From Neisseriaceae bacterium (GTDB lineage: Bacteria; Pseudomonadota; Gammaproteobacteria; Burkholderiales; Neisseriaceae), in contig JASLDB010000231.1 of NCBI GenBank assembly GCA_030151665.1, positions 1 through 5,053 of the forward strand: DNA of 5,053 bases, written 5' to 3'. Shown piece by piece: positions 1 to 5,053 of this stretch; the stretch's first letter is position 1; each line of letters begins with the position of its first letter. The translations under genes and the position numbers were made by a program. Below the pieces are notes generated by a model. It saw only the letters and a program-made list of their open reading frames with translations, had not been told where the DNA came from and made no database searches.

Positions 1-1200
1 CAATGCATCATCTACACGGTCTTTTTTCTCTTTCATTTCAACTTCAGTAGCAGCACCGACTTTAATCACCGCAACACCGCCAGCCAATTTGGCCACGCGT
101 TCTTGCAATTTTTCTTTGTCGTATTCGCTAGAAGCCACTTCGATTTGTTGGCGGATTTCAGCAACACGGGCATCAACCAATGTTTTGTCGCCCACGCCAT
201 CAATAATAATGGTGTTTTCTTTACCAATTTCGATGCGTTTGGCTTGACCCAAGTCTTCTAAAGTCACTTTTTCCAAAGACAAACCGATTTCTTCAGAAAT
301 CACAGTACCACCAGTCAACACAGCGATGTCTTGCAACATAGCTTTGCGACGATCACCGAAGCCAGGGGCTTTAACAGCAACAGTTTTCAAAATACCGCGG
401 ATGTTATTCACAACCAATGTTGCCAAAGCTTCGCCTTCAACATCTTCTGCAATAATCAATAGTGGACGGCTAGATTTAGCCACTTGTTCCAATACTGGCA
501 ACAAATCACGGATATTGCTGATTTTTTTGTCAAACAACAAAACATATGGTGCTTCTAAAGCAGCGATTTGTTTTTCAGCATCGTTAATGAAGTATGGTGA
601 CAAATAACCGCGGTCAAACTGCATACCTTTAACGACTTCTAATTCGTTTTCCAATGATTTGCCATCTTCAACGGTAATCACACCTTCTTTGCCCACTTCT
701 TCCATGGCAGAAGCAATGATTTTGCCAATTTCTTCATCAGAGTTAGCAGAGATAGAACCCACTTGGGCAATTTCTTTTGAAGTATCGCAAGGTTTTGCCA
801 AGGTTTTCAATTGCTCAACCAAAGCAGCAACCGCTTTATCGATACCACGTTTTAAATCTGTTGGGTTCATGCCAGCGGCTACGTATTTCATGCCTTCAGC
901 AACAATGGCTTGAGCCAATACAGTTGCTGTTGTGGTGCCGTCACCTGCTACGTCTGCTGTTTTAGACGCAACTTCTTTAACCATTTGTGCGCCCATGTTT
1001 TCGAATTTGTCTTTTAATTCGATTTCTTTGGCAACAGATACACCGTCTTTGGTGATGTGTGGACCACCGAATGAACGGTCTAAAATTACGTTACGGCCTT
1101 TAGGGCCCAAAGTTACTTTTACAGCATTGGCCAAGGTGTTCACACCAGCAACCAATTTTTGGCGTGCTTCATTACCAAATTGAACGTCTTTTGCAGTCAT
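1..1200 (-). CDS. groEL: Chaperonin GroEL (Hsp60), N-terminal 400 residues, cut by the window edge
   Basis: This is the large chaperonin subunit, which forms the cytosolic double heptameric ring that folds proteins using ATP with the GroES lid. The frame runs from the ATG at 1200 to the left edge with no stop, so about 145 C-terminal residues of the usual ~545 (second equatorial segment and GGM-type tail) lie outside. The visible part aligns without net gaps to E. coli GroEL numbering as I remember it. The nucleotide-binding TLGPKGRN is at residues 30-37, D52 is present, and GDGTTTAT begins at residue 86 with D87. The apical substrate-binding segment includes YLSPYF near 199-204. The ATPase residue D398 falls on codon 9-7, two codons before the cut. 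Stretches such as KISNIRDLLPVLEQVAK look Neisserial. It is the second gene of the operon, 83 bp after groES, with its own GGAGAG site. No frameshift or missing key residue is seen. Confidence 0.98.
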   Translation of the reverse strand, partial: MTAKDVQFGNEARQKLVAGVNTLANAVKVTLGPKGRNVILDRSFGGPHITKDGVSVAKEIELKDKFENMGAQMVKEVASKTADVAGDGTTTATVLAQAIVAEGMKYVAAGMNPTDLKRGIDKAVAALVEQLKTLAKPCDTSKEIAQVGSISANSDEEIGKIIASAMEEVGKEGVITVEDGKSLENELEVVKGMQFDRGYLSPYFINDAEKQIAALEAPYVLLFDKKISNIRDLLPVLEQVAKSSRPLLIIAEDVEGEALATLVVNNIRGILKTVAVKAPGFGDRRKAMLQDIAVLTGGTVISEEIGLSLEKVTLEDLGQAKRIEIGKENTIIIDGVGDKTLVDARVAEIRQQIEVASSEYDKEKLQERVAKLAGGVAVIKVGAATEVEMKEKKDRVDDAL

Positions 1201-1205
1201 TTAAA

Positions 1206-1211
1206 CTCTCC
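1206..1211 (-). promoter_or_regulatory. groEL ribosome binding site GGAGAG
   Basis: On the minus strand GGAGAG lies 5 nt before the ATG at 1200. This supports that start, which also matches the usual GroEL N-terminus (MxAKDVxFG). The surrounding 12-mer TTTTGGAGAGTT is identical to the one in front of groES. Confidence 0.85.
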
Positions 1212-1229
1212 AAAACTAAATTTTGTCTC

Positions 1230-1257
1230 AGCTAATCAGCAGTCATGCCAATCAGCT
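1230..1257 (-). promoter_or_regulatory. Intercistronic RNA hairpin between groES and groEL
   Basis: Read on the minus strand, AGCTGATTGGCA (1257-1246) pairs with TGCTGATTAGCT (1241-1230) around a 4-nt loop TGAC. That gives a continuous 12-bp stem with three G-U pairs. The wobbles make it a structure of the groESL transcript: on the opposite strand those positions become A-C mismatches. No U tract follows, so it is not an intrinsic terminator. It starts 26 nt after the groES stop and ends 18 nt before the groEL GGAGAG, so it does not cover the ribosome site. A role in mRNA processing, stability or groES/groEL ratio is an inference. Confidence 0.6.
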
Positions 1258-1283
1258 TGGGTATTGATGAATGAAACGATAAA

Positions 1284-1571
1284 TTAAGCAATAATGCCGA
1301 AGATGTCTTCTTCGCGCATTACCATCAACTCTTCGCCATCTACTTTTACAGTTTGGCCAGCGTATTTGCCAAAAATCACTTTATCGCCAACTTTAACATC
1401 TAAAGCGATGCGATCACCGTTATCCAAACGTTTGCCTTCACCAACTGCAATCACTTCACCCATATCAGGTTTTTCAGCAGCAGCACCTGGCAATACGATA
1501 CCAGAAGCCGTTTTTTCTTCAGCTTCAACACGTTTAACAACCACACGGTCGTTTAAAGGACGAATAGTCAT
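1284..1571 (-). CDS. groES: Co-chaperonin GroES (Hsp10), complete, 95 residues
   Basis: GroES is the heptameric lid that caps the GroEL ring and encloses the folding substrate in the cytosol. The protein begins MTIRPLNDRVVVKR, the standard GroES start. The mobile loop that docks on GroEL spans roughly residues 17-32 and contains the contact triad I25-V26-L27 followed by PG. The central VGDKVIFGKYAG and the C-terminal EEDIFGII strand are also typical. The length matches the 95-97 residues usual in proteobacteria. The ATG at 1571 has GGAGAG 7 nt upstream, and no better start exists. It is the first gene of the groESL operon. A sigma-32-like promoter about 130-155 bp upstream suggests heat-shock control, as known for this operon in many proteobacteria. 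Nothing looks broken or unusual. Confidence 0.98.
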   Translation of the reverse strand: MTIRPLNDRVVVKRVEAEEKTASGIVLPGAAAEKPDMGEVIAVGEGKRLDNGDRIALDVKVGDKVIFGKYAGQTVKVDGEELMVMREEDIFGIIA

Positions 1572-1578
1572 AAATCAA

Positions 1579-1584
1579 CTCTCC
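1579..1584 (-). promoter_or_regulatory. groES ribosome binding site GGAGAG
   Basis: On the minus strand GGAGAG is separated by 7 nt from the ATG at 1571. It sits in the same TTTTGGAGAGTT 12-mer (1577-1588) that precedes groEL. Confidence 0.85.
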
Positions 1585-1648
1585 AAAATGACATTAGTTC
1601 CACTCAATGTTTTCAAACTTTAAGTGTTTAGTATTGATAATGTAGACA

Positions 1649-1675
1649 GGCAATGGCACCAAGCCACCCACTGCC
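1649..1675 (-). promoter_or_regulatory. Small hairpin in the groES 5' leader
   Basis: On the minus strand GGCAGTGG (1675-1668) can pair with CCATTGCC (1656-1649). This forms an 8-bp stem with one G-U pair and an 11-nt loop. It would lie near the start of a leader of about 120 nt if transcription begins around 1694. No pairing to the groES GGAGAG site was seen, so a thermosensor role is not supported. It may be chance. Confidence 0.3.
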
Positions 1676-1700
1676 AAAAGTATTTCTGTTGCTATCAAAA

Positions 1701-1727
1701 ATTAGGGCTAATTAAATAAATTCAAGG
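1701..1727 (-). promoter_or_regulatory. Sigma-32 (RpoH)-type promoter candidate for groESL
   Basis: On the minus strand CCTTGAA (1727-1721) is followed after 13 nt by CCCTAATT (1707-1700). This resembles the heat-shock sigma factor consensus CTTGAAA / CCCCATNT at an accepted spacing. Transcription would start near 1694, giving a leader of about 120 nt before groES. RpoH control of groESL is established in many beta- and gammaproteobacteria. The assignment here rests on the motif alone. No good sigma-70 pair was seen in the same stretch. Confidence 0.6.
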
Positions 1728-1737
1728 CATCGACTCA

Positions 1738-1746
1738 TTTTTTTTT
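1738..1746 (-). promoter_or_regulatory. A9 tract upstream of the groESL -35 element (UP-like)
   Basis: Nine consecutive T on the plus strand (A9 in the groES sense) sit 11 bp upstream of the CCTTGAA -35 element, near -44 to -52 if the start is about 1694. That is where UP elements contact the alpha subunit of RNA polymerase. It could equally be a neutral AT-rich tract. Confidence 0.3.
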
Positions 1747-1837
1747 ACCCATAAATTTAAATAATTGATTTAACAATGAAAAATATTAAATAACCATCAA
1801 AATCAAGTAAATATTCTATTTCGCACAAAAATAGCAC

Positions 1838-1866
1838 TTGCGAGCACATTCGAAAATCTGCATTAT
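1838..1866 (+). promoter_or_regulatory. Weak sigma-70 promoter candidate for ppc
   Basis: TTGCGA (1838-1843) and CATTAT (1861-1866) are separated by exactly 17 bp, each matching the consensus hexamers at 4 of 6 positions. Transcription would begin near 1873, about 125 nt before the ppc ATG. A second -10-like hexamer, TATTAT at 1877-1882, has no matching -35. The AT-rich background makes chance matches likely. Confidence 0.3.
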
Positions 1867-1984
1867 GGGTTATGGCTATTATGAATCACTAATTACGATA
1901 TTTAGGTTCATATTTGTCCATTATTGAGCCAATACCAATAAAAGCAAGGCCCAATTACCATCCACCATTGCCCATGCATTTTAA

Positions 1985-1990
1985 AGGAAG
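1985..1990 (+). promoter_or_regulatory. ppc ribosome binding site AGGAAG that decides the start
   Basis: The purine run AAAGGAAGAGAG at 1983-1994 contains AGGAAG, 7 nt before the ATG at 1998. No comparable site precedes the upstream in-frame starts (TTG 1914, which has only a weak AGG, and ATG 1974). It therefore fixes the ppc start at 1998. Confidence 0.8.
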
Positions 1991-1997
1991 AGAGATT

Positions 1998-4706
1998 ATG
2001 CTGCACACTTTGCTGGCCAATCCCAAGGATGCGCCATTATTAGATGATGTTTCCTTTTTGAGTGAAGCCTTACTGGCTGTTTTACGCCAAGAAATACCCC
2101 ACCATGTTCTTGATGCTTTGGATGCTTTACTCAATAGCACAGAACCCCAAGCAGAATTAAACAGCTTATTGCCTAAACTATCGACCCAAGAAATCGAAGA
2201 TCTCGTCCGATCTTGTGGCTTATTTGCTCAGGTTTTCAATATTGCAGAAGACACACACCATGAGCGTCGTCGCCTAGCCTACGAAAATGAATCACACACT
2301 GTAGCACCGGGTAGCTTGGCTGCATCATTAAAAAAAATCGAACAAAACCAATTAAGCAGTGAAGCCATGGAACAAGAGCTAGCGAACATGCATGTCGCCG
2401 CTGTGCTCACTGCCCACCCAACAGAAGTGCAACGACAAACCATTCTTGGCTTGCATCGACACATTCGTGGTTTACTCACCCGCCGCAATCAAAGTCAATC
2501 CAATAACGAACGAAAACAATTGGCTCATGAATTGCGTGTGGTGTTACAAACTTTGTGGCAAACCAATGAAACCCGCCATTTTAAAATCAGTGTGAATGAT
2601 GAAATCACCAACTCATTGGCTTATTTCCCACTGAGCTTTTTCCAAGCCGTACCAAAGCTATACCAAAAAATCGCTGAAGAACTACAAGCAGTTTATGGTC
2701 GTCCCATTGCCGTACCCAATTTTTTCCAAATTGGTGGCTGGGTTGGTGGCGACCGTGATGGCAATCCTTTTGTCAATGCAGATACACTAACCACAGCATT
2801 CAAACGCCATGCCCAAACCGTATTTGCTTTTTACCGTGAAGAATTGGGTCATCTGTATTTAGAATTACCATTGTCGATTCGTCATGTCCATGCCAATGCC
2901 GATTTATTGGCACTGTCTGCAATATCACCAGACACAGAGCGTGCACGTGAAGAAGAACCTTATCGCCGCGTGATTGCCTATATCCTATCCAAACTGGCAG
3001 CAACCGCAGCAAATTTAGGCGCTGATATTGACTGCCCATTTGGTTTGGGTGAGGCTTATGGTTCATGCGAAGACTTTATCGCCGACTTAAACATCATCCA
3101 ACAATCCCTTATTGATAATGGCAGTGCTTTATTGGCAGAAGGTCGATTGGCTCATTTATTGCGTGCCGCATCTATTTTCCAATTTTACTTAATGCCATTG
3201 GATTTGCGTCAACATGCCCAAATTCAAGCAGAAGCCGTGGCAGATTTGTTCGCCCATGCTGATTTAGAAAACTTCTTATCGCTTAATGAAGCCGCCCGCC
3301 AACAAGTGCTATTGCGAGAACTCAACAATCAGCGCCCGTTATTAAACCCATTTACCACCTATGATGAGAGCACACAACGGGAATTGGCGATTTTCCAAGC
3401 GGCACGCCAAATCAAAGAACAATATGGTGAAACCGCCATTAACCAAAGCATTATCTCCAATGCTGAAACGGTTAGTGATGTATTGGTGGTGGCATTGCTC
3501 TTAAAAGAAACGGGTTTATTGTATTTAGACGGTCAAGCTGTACACAGCCGTTTAAACATTGTGCCCTTATTTGAAACCATTGAGGCTTTGGAAGGCTGTA
3601 TAGAAGTCATGGATGCTTTGTTTGCCTTGCCTTGGTATCAAAATGCACTCAATGGCCGTGAACGCATCCAAGAAATCATGTTAGGTTACTCTGATAGCAA
3701 TAAGGACGGTGGTTATGTCACCAGTCAATGGTCGCTCTATCAAGCAGAAGCCAGTTTGGTTGAAGTCTTTAAACGCCACAATGTTCGCATGCGCTTATTC
3801 CATGGTCGGGGTGGCAGTGTTGGTCGGGGTGGTGGCCCATCACATGATGCGATTTTGGCACAACCGGCTGACAGTGTAGCAGGACAAATTCGTATCACAG
3901 AACAAGGTGAAGTGATTACCTTTAAATATGCTGACCCAGCGAACGCCGAGCGAAATCTGGAAACCATTGTGGCTGCCACACTGGAAGCCAGTATCATGCC
4001 ACACAATACACAAGCGCCAGATCAAGCCATTATGCAAGCCTTATCGGATGCGGCATTTAATCATTATCGTGATTTAATCACTCATGATGGCTTTATTGAT
4101 TTTTTCTTGCAAACTTGCCCAATTCAAGAAATTGCTTCATTGAATATCGGTAGCCGTCCCGCTAGCCGTAAAACTTTGGCTAAAATCCAAGATTTGCGCG
4201 CTATTCCTTGGGTTTTCTCATGGACACAAACACGCTCCATGCTCCCTGCTTGGTATGGATTTGGCACCGCAGTAGAAAGCCTATTACAAAGCGATGCAGC
4301 AGCCATGAGCAAATTGCAAGAACAAGCTAAAAACAGCGCCTTTTTCCATGCCATGTTATCCAATATGGAACAAGTCATGGCCAAAACCGATATGGAAATT
4401 GCCGAAGGCTATATTCGTTTAGCCAATGATCAAACCGCTGCTCGGGCAATTTTTGATTTGGTATTGGCAGAGTATAAACGCAGTCGCCAAGCTTTATTGC
4501 AAATATTGCAAGTCAGTCATTTACTTGCTGACAACCGCAGTCTGGCCCGTTCATTAACATTGCGCATGCCATTTTTGGATGCATTGAATTGGATGCAAAT
4601 TGAACTATTGGCACAACTTCGTCAAAACCCCAATGATGAAAAAATATTGGCATTGGTGCATTTAACCATCAATGGTGTAGCACAAGGCTTACGTAACACA
4701 GGCTAA
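1998..4706 (+). CDS. ppc: Phosphoenolpyruvate carboxylase (EC 4.1.1.31), complete, 902 residues
   Basis: This cytosolic enzyme converts phosphoenolpyruvate and bicarbonate to oxaloacetate and phosphate, refilling the TCA cycle and feeding aspartate-family synthesis. Numbered from the ATG at 1998, the catalytic-histidine signature VLTAHPTEVQRQ is at 136-147 (H140). GGWVGGDRDGNPFV is at 246-259, MPLDLRQHA at 399-407 and LGYSDSNKDGGY at 562-573. The glycine-rich loop FHGRGGSVGRGGGP, the second family signature, is at 601-614. ITEQGEVI is at 633-640 and the C-terminal QGLRNTG at 896-902. Equivalents of the E. coli aspartate-inhibitor contacts appear present (R610, K796, R856, N900). Length is near the usual bacterial 880-900. 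The frame extends upstream to a TTG at 1914, but the strong ribosome site and the N-terminus MLHTLLANPKDA, close to my memory of Neisseria PPC, favour 1998. It is single-gene, divergent from groESL, and followed by a terminator. No frameshift is seen. Confidence 0.98.
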   Translation: MLHTLLANPKDAPLLDDVSFLSEALLAVLRQEIPHHVLDALDALLNSTEPQAELNSLLPKLSTQEIEDLVRSCGLFAQVFNIAEDTHHERRRLAYENESHTVAPGSLAASLKKIEQNQLSSEAMEQELANMHVAAVLTAHPTEVQRQTILGLHRHIRGLLTRRNQSQSNNERKQLAHELRVVLQTLWQTNETRHFKISVNDEITNSLAYFPLSFFQAVPKLYQKIAEELQAVYGRPIAVPNFFQIGGWVGGDRDGNPFVNADTLTTAFKRHAQTVFAFYREELGHLYLELPLSIRHVHANADLLALSAISPDTERAREEEPYRRVIAYILSKLAATAANLGADIDCPFGLGEAYGSCEDFIADLNIIQQSLIDNGSALLAEGRLAHLLRAASIFQFYLMPLDLRQHAQIQAEAVADLFAHADLENFLSLNEAARQQVLLRELNNQRPLLNPFTTYDESTQRELAIFQAARQIKEQYGETAINQSIISNAETVSDVLVVALLLKETGLLYLDGQAVHSRLNIVPLFETIEALEGCIEVMDALFALPWYQNALNGRERIQEIMLGYSDSNKDGGYVTSQWSLYQAEASLVEVFKRHNVRMRLFHGRGGSVGRGGGPSHDAILAQPADSVAGQIRITEQGEVITFKYADPANAERNLETIVAATLEASIMPHNTQAPDQAIMQALSDAAFNHYRDLITHDGFIDFFLQTCPIQEIASLNIGSRPASRKTLAKIQDLRAIPWVFSWTQTRSMLPAWYGFGTAVESLLQSDAAAMSKLQEQAKNSAFFHAMLSNMEQVMAKTDMEIAEGYIRLANDQTAARAIFDLVLAEYKRSRQALLQILQVSHLLADNRSLARSLTLRMPFLDALNWMQIELLAQLRQNPNDEKILALVHLTINGVAQGLRNTG

Positions 4707-4728
4707 TCTACATTCAAACACGGCAAAG

Positions 4729-4764
4729 AAAAGCTGCTTTGGGCATCAACCTAGCAGCTTTTTT
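4729..4764 (+). terminator. Intrinsic terminator of ppc
   Basis: AAAAGCTGCT (4729-4738) pairs perfectly with AGCAGCTTTT (4753-4762) as a 10-bp stem around a 14-nt loop, and the T run continues to 4764. It begins 22 nt after the ppc stop. The A-rich left arm gives a T run on the other strand as well, so it could also stop transcription entering from the right. It is not built from paired DNA uptake words, unlike many Neisseria terminators. Confidence 0.85.
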
Positions 4765-5053
4765 GTCTTTAAAATCGTTTTTCAATACAGCTTCACCCCC
4801 AAAAAAATGTCAATAAAATAAAAATATATAATCAAATTTTCGCTATTTATTGTATTTCATTGGCTATTTTTTAAATTATTTTTCTTCAAGCCTTATTAAT
4901 CAAGCCACATCATTAAACCAAGTAACAAATTTACTAATATTAAAGTAACTGTTATTTTCACCAATTTGTCCAAAATTCATGGTCGCAATTGTCATTATTT
5001 CGGCATCATCTGCTCAAAATACATGCAAAATCATCCGATTCCCCATTGGCATA
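4765..5053. other. AT-rich stretch downstream of ppc with no convincing gene
   Basis: This 289-bp stretch is strongly AT-rich compared with ppc and has no long open frame, RNA gene or clear repeat. It contains a C5A7 double homopolymer at 4796-4807. An isolated TATAAT at 4827-4832 lacks a -35, and a minus-strand TTGACA at 4813-4808 has only a weak partner. Near the right edge there are short open frames on both strands, of which the minus-strand one is described separately as a possible remnant. Confidence 0.7.
4900..5052 (-). pseudogene. Possible 3' remnant of an unknown minus-strand gene
   Basis: I do not recognise this sequence. Reading the minus strand inward from the right edge, one frame gives MPMGNRMILHVF, then a TGA (5016-5014). 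The same frame then continues for 37 residues, starting ADDAEIMTIATMNFGQ and ending VTWFNDVA before a TGA at 4902-4900. The part after the internal stop has protein-like composition, with mixed acidic, aromatic and hydrophobic residues. It has no ribosome site at either internal ATG (4995 or 4980). It could be the tail of a gene inactivated by a nonsense or frameshift change, with its 5' part beyond the window, or simply a chance open frame in AT-rich DNA. There is no terminator immediately after it. Confidence 0.18.

Larger units (their letters stand above)
1572..1997. other. Divergent intergenic control region between groES and ppc (426 bp)
   Basis: This gap holds no convincing gene on either strand. 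From the groES side it contains the groES ribosome site, a leader hairpin (1649-1675), a heat-shock promoter candidate (1701-1727) and a T9/A9 tract (1738-1746). The centre (about 1735-1830) is very AT-rich and includes a short palindrome, TTAAAT-N5-ATTTAA, at 1757-1773. On the ppc side there is a weak sigma-70 candidate (1838-1866) and then a leader of roughly 125 nt ending in the ppc ribosome site. No CIRCE (HrcA) operator was found. The frame upstream of ppc stays open back to a stop at 1890-1892, but I do not regard it as coding. Confidence 0.8.

Noticed and set aside
326..1183. Plus-strand open frames at 326-607, 659-913, 777-965 and 932-1183.
   Set aside because: They lie antisense to intact groEL, show serine/alanine-rich low-quality translations and match no family; they are mirror frames of a conserved gene.
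1294..1623. Plus-strand open frame of 109 codons opposite groES.
   Set aside because: It is antisense to a complete, well-supported groES and has no recognisable domain.
1831..1857. ATAGCACTT resembling a CIRCE half-site (TTAGCACTC) upstream of ppc.
   Set aside because: The second half GAGTGCTAA is absent at the required 9-nt spacing and the site is far from groES, so HrcA control is not supported.
1881..1892. Tiny upstream frame ATG AAT CAC TAA in the ppc leader.
   Set aside because: It has no ribosome binding site and only three sense codons; chance is the simplest explanation.
1955..4384. Minus-strand and out-of-frame open frames within ppc.
   Set aside because: All overlap the conserved PPC reading frame and look like shadows of it.
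4796..4807. C5A7 homopolymer pair as a phase-variation tract.
   Set aside because: The C run is short for slippage-driven switching and no adjacent gene or promoter would be controlled by it.
4784..4813. Minus-strand TTGACA (4813-4808) with TGTATT 18 bp on, as a promoter pointing toward ppc.
   Set aside because: It would run straight into the ppc terminator and antisense to ppc, the -10 is only 4 of 6, and the region is AT-rich.
4827..4832. Perfect TATAAT on the plus strand.
   Set aside because: No -35-like hexamer at 15-19 bp upstream and no gene downstream; expected by chance in this composition.
4979..5053. Plus-strand frame from an ATG, open to the window edge (25 codons, MVAIVIISASS...).
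   Set aside because: No ribosome binding site, too short to judge, and antisense to the slightly more protein-like minus-strand frame.

Overview
This window holds three recognisable housekeeping genes. On the minus strand is the groES-groEL chaperonin operon, with groEL cut off by the left edge. Diverging from it on the plus strand is a complete ppc gene for phosphoenolpyruvate carboxylase. An AT-rich, apparently gene-poor stretch follows on the right. From remembered family sequences, the GroEL segment and the PPC (near the usual length, ending QGLRNTG) look most like Neisseriaceae proteins (Betaproteobacteria). The DNA reads as more AT-rich than Neisseria meningitidis. I found no copy of the Neisseria DNA uptake word GCCGTCTGAA or the related dialects I know, on either strand. 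A Neisseriaceae genus other than Neisseria proper is therefore a reasonable but unproven guess.

Layout. Positions 1-1200 (minus) encode the first 400 residues of GroEL. Positions 1201-1283 are the groES-groEL gap, which contains a 12-bp RNA-type hairpin. Positions 1284-1571 (minus) are groES. Positions 1572-1997 are the divergent intergenic region. It carries a heat-shock (RpoH-type) promoter candidate for groES with an A9 tract just upstream, a small hairpin in the groES leader, and a weak sigma-70 candidate for ppc. Positions 1998-4706 (plus) are ppc, whose start I place 28 codons downstream of the longest open frame. An intrinsic terminator lies at 4729-4764. Positions 4765-5053 are AT-rich, with at most a broken minus-strand gene remnant near the right edge.

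How the genes work together. GroES and GroEL form one folding machine and are co-transcribed. PPC is an anaplerotic enzyme feeding oxaloacetate into the TCA cycle and aspartate-family synthesis. Nothing in the sequence ties ppc functionally to the chaperonin genes; they share only a divergent control region.

I see no mobile element, CRISPR array, tRNA or rRNA, and no convincing new multi-gene system. The points most worth a second look are the wobble-preserved hairpin between groES and groEL, the heat-shock promoter with its A9 tract, the ppc start choice, and the possible gene remnant at the right end.
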